Source of the DNA: Myxococcales bacterium
GTDB taxonomy: Bacteria; Myxococcota; UBA796; SXON01
NCBI GenBank assembly: GCA_009692585.1
Contig: SHYX01000002.1
Location: forward strand, 136,457-200,456
Length of the DNA stretch: 64,000 nucleotides
Reading direction: 5' to 3'
This document shows, one piece after another, positions 59,552 to 64,000 of this stretch. How positions within the stretch are numbered: position 1 is the first letter of the stretch; every line of letters starts with the position of its first letter. The position numbers and the translations under genes were made by a program. The notes under the pieces are model-generated. The model saw nothing but the letters and a program-made list of their open reading frames with translations, was not told where the DNA came from and did not search any database.

Positions 59552-60964
59552 ATGACTCCGGCAGCAGCGGCTCTCCCGCGAAGAGTGTTCGATGGCTTCG
59601 GTTACTCCGTGCGCTCGGTCTCGGGTTTTGCTGAGCCGAAGTCGGCGACAGAGCTTGAGGATTGGTTCCGATTCGCCAGAGAGAACGGTGTCACTGTCGC
59701 GATGCGCGGCGCCGGCCGCAGTTATGGCGACGCCGCGCTCAACGGCGGCGGGCTGGTACTTGACACACGCGGAATGCGTCGCGTGTTGTCCTGGGACCCC
59801 ACCACGGGCATCGCCGACGTCGAGCCGGGCGTCACCATCGAGGACCTGTGGCGCAGCTTCCTCAAGGATGGCTACTGGCCGGCGGTGGTCCCCGGGACGA
59901 TGTTTGCGACCCTGGGCGGCATCGCGTCGATGAACGTCCACGGCAAGAACTGCTTCAGGGCGGGGCCGTGGGGCGATCACATCCTGGACGGGGACCTCGT
60001 CGCCCCCGACGGCAATACATATCGTGTTTCACGGGAAGAGAACGCGGACCTTTTCCGCGCGGCTATCGGTGGTTTTGGCATGCTTGGGGCCTGGAGCCGC
60101 TTGCGGGTCAAGCTCAAGCGGGTCCACAGCGGTCGGCTGCGGGTCAAGGCCTACTACTGTCGCGACCTCACGGAGCAGTTCGCCTGGTTTGAGGAGCAGA
60201 CGAAGACGGCGGACTACTGCGTGAGTTGGGTCGATTGCATCGCCGGTGGTGCCGGGCTCGGCCGCGGACAGCCGCACCGCGCGGTCTACCTGGCCGAGGG
60301 GGAGGACAACCGGGCCGACCTGGACCCGGCGGGGCAGGACCTGCCCGGGAGCATCCTCGGCGTGCCCCGCGGGGTGGTGGGGACGATCCTCGGCAAGCTG
60401 AACAACAACCTGGGTATGCGTCTATTGAACATCGGGAAGAACCTGACGTCGCGTTTCGGCGCCGGCGCCGAGTTCATGCAGGGACACGTCGCGTTCAACT
60501 TCCTGCTGGACTACGTGCCGACGTTCCGCGACGCCTATCGCCCGCATGGCTTCGTGCAGTATCAGCCTTTTGTTCCTTTGGAAGCCGCGCCAGAGATCTT
60601 CGGGAACATCCTGCGTCTGACCCAGGCGCGGGGCGTACCCAGCTACCTTGGCGTCATGAAGCGCCACCGTCCGGACGAGTTCTTGCTCTCGCACGGGCTC
60701 GATGGCTACAGCCTCGCGATGGACTTTCCGGTGACGCCGGGCAATCGTGCGGTCCTGTGGAAGACGCTCCACGAGGTCTCGGACATGGTGTGTGAGGCGG
60801 GTGGTCGCTTCTACCCGGCCAAGGACTCTGTCCTCCGCCCCGATCACCTGCAGCGTTCGCTGGGCCAGGAGCGCCTCGCTCGCTTCAGCACCCTCCGCGA
60901 CATGGTCGATCCCGACCGGATCTTGCGCACCGAACTGGCCGCTCGGTTGGGGCTCAGCGTCTAG
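59552..60964 (+). CDS. DprE1-like FAD-dependent oxidoreductase
   Basis: A 470-residue FAD-binding protein with a PCMH domain (VAMRGAGRSYGDAALNGGG, GTMFATLGGIASMNVHGKN) and a DprE1-like C-terminal substrate domain (GYSLAMDFPVTPGN, FYPAKDSVLRPDH). DprE1 oxidises decaprenylphosphoryl ribose at C2; DprE2 then reduces it. In mycobacteria the pair makes the arabinose donor for the cell wall. Here, in a Gram-negative, the lipid and sugar may differ. It is seven bases after the SDR gene and two bases before the methylase gene. Confidence 0.85.
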   Translation: MTPAAAALPRRVFDGFGYSVRSVSGFAEPKSATELEDWFRFARENGVTVAMRGAGRSYGDAALNGGGLVLDTRGMRRVLSWDPTTGIADVEPGVTIEDLWRSFLKDGYWPAVVPGTMFATLGGIASMNVHGKNCFRAGPWGDHILDGDLVAPDGNTYRVSREENADLFRAAIGGFGMLGAWSRLRVKLKRVHSGRLRVKAYYCRDLTEQFAWFEEQTKTADYCVSWVDCIAGGAGLGRGQPHRAVYLAEGEDNRADLDPAGQDLPGSILGVPRGVVGTILGKLNNNLGMRLLNIGKNLTSRFGAGAEFMQGHVAFNFLLDYVPTFRDAYRPHGFVQYQPFVPLEAAPEIFGNILRLTQARGVPSYLGVMKRHRPDEFLLSHGLDGYSLAMDFPVTPGNRAVLWKTLHEVSDMVCEAGGRFYPAKDSVLRPDHLQRSLGQERLARFSTLRDMVDPDRILRTELAARLGLSV

Positions 60965-60966
60965 CC

Positions 60967-62736
60967 GTGGCGCAGCGGCACCTCGCCCGCGCCGGCGACT
61001 GGGCTTCCCTGGCGCGGCGCCTGGATGAGCTCATCAGCGCGCACAGCGGTGAACCTCCCTTCGAGGAAGCTCTGAAACTGATGGTCGCCAAGCTGGCGCA
61101 CGAGCGCGGCCTCGGGGCGGGTGGCCCGTTCGCGCCGGGGCAGGTGGACGCCCTGCTGGTTCGCGCCGGGCAGGCGTGGCCGGGCGTTCTGAGTCCCGCG
61201 GCGCGTAGCCATCTCGCGCCCGTTGCCCTGGCCCGCTGTGTCGACTTACTCGCTAGCGTCGGCTTGCTGGGGGACGAGCTGGCCGGTCTGGACGCGATGT
61301 TCGAGTGCATCGTGAACAAGGCATCCAAGGGCCAGAAGGGGCAGTACTTTACGCCCCGGTACGTCGTTTCCGCCGTGGTGGAGATGTTGGAGTTGGGTCC
61401 CGGGGAGCGGGTCGCCGACCCCGCCTGTGGCTCGGGCGCCTTTTTGAGACATGCGCTCATGTGTCAGCCTGCCAGCCAGGTAACGGGCTTTGATCAGGAC
61501 TTACGGGCGGTTCAGGTGGCGGGGGTGATGATGGCGCTCTCCGAGCGTGCGCCGGGATGCATCATCCGGGGTGACAGTCTCGACCGGAGCGTGCCGGAGG
61601 TCCGGGGCGGATACGACGTGATCCTTACCAATCCGCCCTTCGCTGGTGACGTGGGCGGGGCCTTCGCCGGGTCCTACGAGCTTGCCTTGGGCCACCGCGC
61701 CGAGCGCGACGTGCTTTTCCTGGAGCGTTGCGTCGAGCTCCTACGTCATGGCGGTCGACTCGCCATCGTGCTCCCCGCGAACAAGGTGGGCGGCGCACGC
61801 TGGGTGCACGTCCGTCGGTGGCTCTTTCGGCACGCCAAGGTGGTGGCCGTGCTCGGCCTTGGCCGAAACACCTTCTTGCCTCACACCTCGCAGAAGGCCT
61901 GCGTGGTCATCGCGGTCAAACGCGGCCAGGTGCTCCCGGAGCCGCCGAGTGACGAGCAGATCGTGTTCTTCCAAAGCCTCCGGGATGGCAAGGACGCACG
62001 AGGCCGCCTGCTCGGAGACAACGATCTTTCGGAGGCCTCCCCTGCCGTGCGCGCGGCGCTGCGCGGGGCTCCGGTCGATGTTTCTGACACTCGTGCCGTG
62101 TACCATTCAGTTGGCGATTTGGCGCCGGGGCTGGTGCTGGCCCCTGAGCGCTACGATCGTCGCCGCGCCCTCGGTCAGCGCGGAGGGACCTTGCTCGCCG
62201 AGCTGGTTGACGAGGGGGCGCCCTCGGCACGCGACGGCGGAGGTTCGTCGGCGCTTGTATTGGACACCGGGGACGCGGCAGAGGGGATGGTGCGCATTTC
62301 TCGGCCCGTCGCGCTCGCCGAGCGCTTCGGGAGCACCAAAAGGGTCTTGTCGCCGGGGGTGGTCATCGTCTCACGCTTGCGTCCCTATCTCCGGCAGGTG
62401 GCCTGGCTCGACGCGGGGTGCTTCGTGGTGGTTCCGGGTGGAAATGCTGTCGTTTGCAGTTCTGAATTCTACGTCCTGCGTGGGCGTGACGGGCAAGACG
62501 TGGCCTGGCTGGTTCCGTTGTTGTTGTCGTCGCCGGTCCAGTCCGCGCTCGCTGCCGCTCAGGAGGGCGGGCATCATCCGCGCGTCGGACGCGATGCGTT
62601 GTTGTCACTCGTCGTGCCGGATGCGGTGCTCCGGCAGCGACCGGCGTTGGGCGCGGCCGTGCGCGCGGCCTGCGCCGCGATGCGCAAGGCCGGGGAGGCC
62701 GTGGCGGCGGCGGTGGTGTCTGCCGAGGGCGGTTGA
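60967..62736 (+). CDS. N6-adenine DNA methylase with C-terminal specificity-like region
   Basis: A 589-residue protein. An N-terminal helical part (1-120) is followed by a methylase core with ADPACGSGAFL (150-160) and TNPPF (221-225), the motifs of HsdM-type N6-adenine methylases. From about 385 the sequence resembles a target-recognition half of HsdS (LAPGLVLAPERYDRR, GVVIVSRLRPYLRQVAWLD). A fused M-S protein would need no separate HsdS. No restriction subunit is nearby, so it may be an orphan methylase. GTG 60967 begins two bases after the DprE1-like stop. Confidence 0.8.
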   Translation: MAQRHLARAGDWASLARRLDELISAHSGEPPFEEALKLMVAKLAHERGLGAGGPFAPGQVDALLVRAGQAWPGVLSPAARSHLAPVALARCVDLLASVGLLGDELAGLDAMFECIVNKASKGQKGQYFTPRYVVSAVVEMLELGPGERVADPACGSGAFLRHALMCQPASQVTGFDQDLRAVQVAGVMMALSERAPGCIIRGDSLDRSVPEVRGGYDVILTNPPFAGDVGGAFAGSYELALGHRAERDVLFLERCVELLRHGGRLAIVLPANKVGGARWVHVRRWLFRHAKVVAVLGLGRNTFLPHTSQKACVVIAVKRGQVLPEPPSDEQIVFFQSLRDGKDARGRLLGDNDLSEASPAVRAALRGAPVDVSDTRAVYHSVGDLAPGLVLAPERYDRRRALGQRGGTLLAELVDEGAPSARDGGGSSALVLDTGDAAEGMVRISRPVALAERFGSTKRVLSPGVVIVSRLRPYLRQVAWLDAGCFVVVPGGNAVVCSSEFYVLRGRDGQDVAWLVPLLLSSPVQSALAAAQEGGHHPRVGRDALLSLVVPDAVLRQRPALGAAVRAACAAMRKAGEAVAAAVVSAEGG

Positions 62737-62904
62737 GCGGGGCTCACTCGGCCAGCGAGGGAGCGTCCGACTGATATGAGGCCCCAGAACGCCCCGGCTG
62801 CTGGCGCACCTGCCGACGGGAGTGTCCACGATGCAGTTGATTGGGCCGAGGTGAACTCGACATCCTCTGATGCTCTGGGCGCCGCGCGTCCACGCGCACG
62901 ACAG

Positions 62905-63747
62905 TCAGCGCCCGCCGCCCAGACAGTCCTCTGGCCTCTCCAAGCTCAACGGGCCGAGTTTACCGTCGCGAAGGTCGTGGATCAGGCGCTCGGCCGCCCG
63001 CTGGAGGTCCACGACACTGCCTTTGCCGAGGAAGCCCCGCGCCCGCCCGATCGCGTCGACGAGGTCCTCCGGAGCGGCGACGAGGCACTTCGCCCCATAG
63101 AGTGCCGAGACGCGCTCCGGGTATCGAGTCAAGAGGAAGCGCGCTGCGAAGGCGGCGATGTCCTGGTAATCCAGCGCGCGATCGGAGATCGCCCCGGTCA
63201 CGGCGAGGCGGTAGCCACAGGCCTCGGGCGAAAGCTTCGGCCACAGGAAACCCGGCGTGTCCAACAGTACAAGCTCACGACTCACGGTGATGCGCTGCTG
63301 CCGTTGGGTGACGGCCGGCTTGTTGCCGGTCTTGGCGATGGTGCGCGCGGCGATGGTGTTGATGACGGTTGACTTTCCGACGTTGGGGATGCCCAGGATC
63401 ATCGCCATCACCGGGCGGTTTCGGACCGTGCCCACCAGCGTCTGCGCCAGCGAGCCGAGCGCCGGCAGGAACTTCGCCTCCTTCTGGTGATGCGCGATCG
63501 CGGTGACGCCGGGGGTGTCGCCCAGCACGCGCAACCACTCGGCGGTGACCGCGCGGTCGGCGAGGTCGCTCTTGTTGAGAATCTGGATGCACGGCGTCTG
63601 GCCGCGGAGCTCGGAGACGAGCGGGTTTTCGCTGGAGAAGGGGATGCGCGCGTCCAGCACCTCGATCACCAGGTCGACCTCGGGCATCGCGCCGCGGATC
63701 TCCTTCCGAGCCGTCGCCATGTGCCCGGGAAACCAATGAATCGCCAT
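62905..63747 (-). CDS. rbgA: ribosome biogenesis GTPase RbgA/YlqF
   Basis: RbgA helps late assembly of the 50S subunit. The 280-residue GTPase has a circularly permuted motif order: NKSD (58-61) first, then GIPNVGKST (P-loop), then DTPG. The N-terminal HWFPGHMATARKEI is family-typical. The leader contains GATAGC (plus-strand 63755-63760) seven bases before the ATG. The gap 62737-62904 between this and the methylase gene shows no gene and no clear terminator. Confidence 0.94.
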   Translation of the reverse strand: MAIHWFPGHMATARKEIRGAMPEVDLVIEVLDARIPFSSENPLVSELRGQTPCIQILNKSDLADRAVTAEWLRVLGDTPGVTAIAHHQKEAKFLPALGSLAQTLVGTVRNRPVMAMILGIPNVGKSTVINTIAARTIAKTGNKPAVTQRQQRITVSRELVLLDTPGFLWPKLSPEACGYRLAVTGAISDRALDYQDIAAFAARFLLTRYPERVSALYGAKCLVAAPEDLVDAIGRARGFLGKGSVVDLQRAAERLIHDLRDGKLGPLSLERPEDCLGGGR

Positions 63748-63810
63748 CGGAAGGAGCTATCCCGACCCAGCGCCGTGATACCGTGTGGCCCCCCCGCGGA
63801 GCCCCGCCGA

Positions 63811-64000
63811 ATGAAGATCGAGCTCGACTCCGTTCCCTCCTTTGGCATGGCCGTGGTCACCCTCGACCAGGGCGAGCAGATCTCCGCCGAAAGCGGCGCC
63901 ATGGTCGCGATGTCCTCCGGCATGACGGTGAACACCACGTTCAACGGCAAGGGCGGCGGCGGGATCCTGGACCTGCTCCAGGCGGCGCTGGTGGGTCTGG
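63811..64000 (+). CDS. AIM24/TIGR00266-family protein, 3' truncated
   Basis: The first 63 residues are visible before the window ends. MKIELDSVPSFGMAVVTLDQ, AESGAMVAMSSGM and TTFNGKGGGGILDLLQAALVG match the AIM24/DUF124 beta-roll family. Its role is unknown in bacteria. It is divergent from rbgA across 63 bases. Confidence 0.8.
   Translation, partial: MKIELDSVPSFGMAVVTLDQGEQISAESGAMVAMSSGMTVNTTFNGKGGGGILDLLQAALVGL

Noticed and set aside
1..64000. tRNA, tRNA-Sec or rRNA genes
   Set aside because: I looked for T-loop and acceptor patterns in the intergenic gaps and saw none; a tRNAscan or Infernal run would be decisive.

Overview
The window is G+C-rich, coding-dense bacterial chromosome carrying about 57 protein genes, many joined by ATGA/GTGA/TTGA start-stop overlaps. 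I saw no rRNA, tRNA, CRISPR array, prophage or insertion sequence. The cell is clearly Gram-negative: it has an LptD/OstA-like protein, an LpxL-like acyltransferase, a lytic transglycosylase with LysM repeats, several outer-membrane barrel candidates and several lipoproteins. Very short lipoprotein signals followed by Asp/Thr-rich linkers, a PATAN/DUF4388-like regulator, PilT and a degenerate NtrC-type protein point to Myxococcota or a related former deltaproteobacterial lineage. That placement is inference from style, not from a marker-gene tree.

Layout. 1-3.3 kb: a 5'-truncated ATP-grasp gene and two exported proteins. 9.0-3.4 kb (minus): ldcA, a serine hydrolase, accD, folC and an lptD-like gene in one tight operon. 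9.1-13.3 kb: two small envelope genes facing a 1020-residue Ig-domain/beta-barrel protein. 13.3-15.5 kb: a methyltransferase and a radical SAM protein. 21.2-15.6 kb (minus): a four-gene envelope-modification operon (sulfatase-fold membrane enzyme, LpxL-like acyltransferase, membrane phosphodiesterase-fold enzyme, glycosyltransferase). 21.3-31.3 kb: a TolA-like charged-linker barrel protein, selB, a Wzt-like ABC ATPase with a glycosyltransferase, a nuclease lipoprotein and a three-gene operon of unknown function. 36.0-31.3 kb (minus): mltD-like, moeA, thioesterase, maf and yggS. 36.0-43.7 kb: a degenerate NtrC-like regulator, thiE-like and pabB, a multidomain pseudo-receiver regulator, thiO, a DUF502 protein and mrp.

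43.8-52.9 kb: an extracellular propeller-like lipoprotein, then ruvX, a moaB fusion and eutBCL on the minus strand, then cinA, recA and pilT. EutBC with a single EutL shell protein suggests a reduced or dispersed ethanolamine system. 53-64 kb: alaS, an SDR gene, gluQ, a DprE1/DprE2-like pair, a methylase that appears to carry its own specificity region, rbgA and a 3'-truncated AIM24 gene.

The most unusual non-coding signal is a family of dispersed repeats. Module 1 is a nested inverted repeat with copies near 3.3, 53.1 and 58.3 kb. Module 2 is a leader-like repeat found before alaS and before both SDR genes. The 58.3 kb copy supplies the C-terminal codons of gluQ, and a module-2 copy runs into the end of a four-helix-bundle gene remnant. 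The two least described protein systems are the 15.6-21.2 kb envelope operon and the 28.9-31.3 kb trio.
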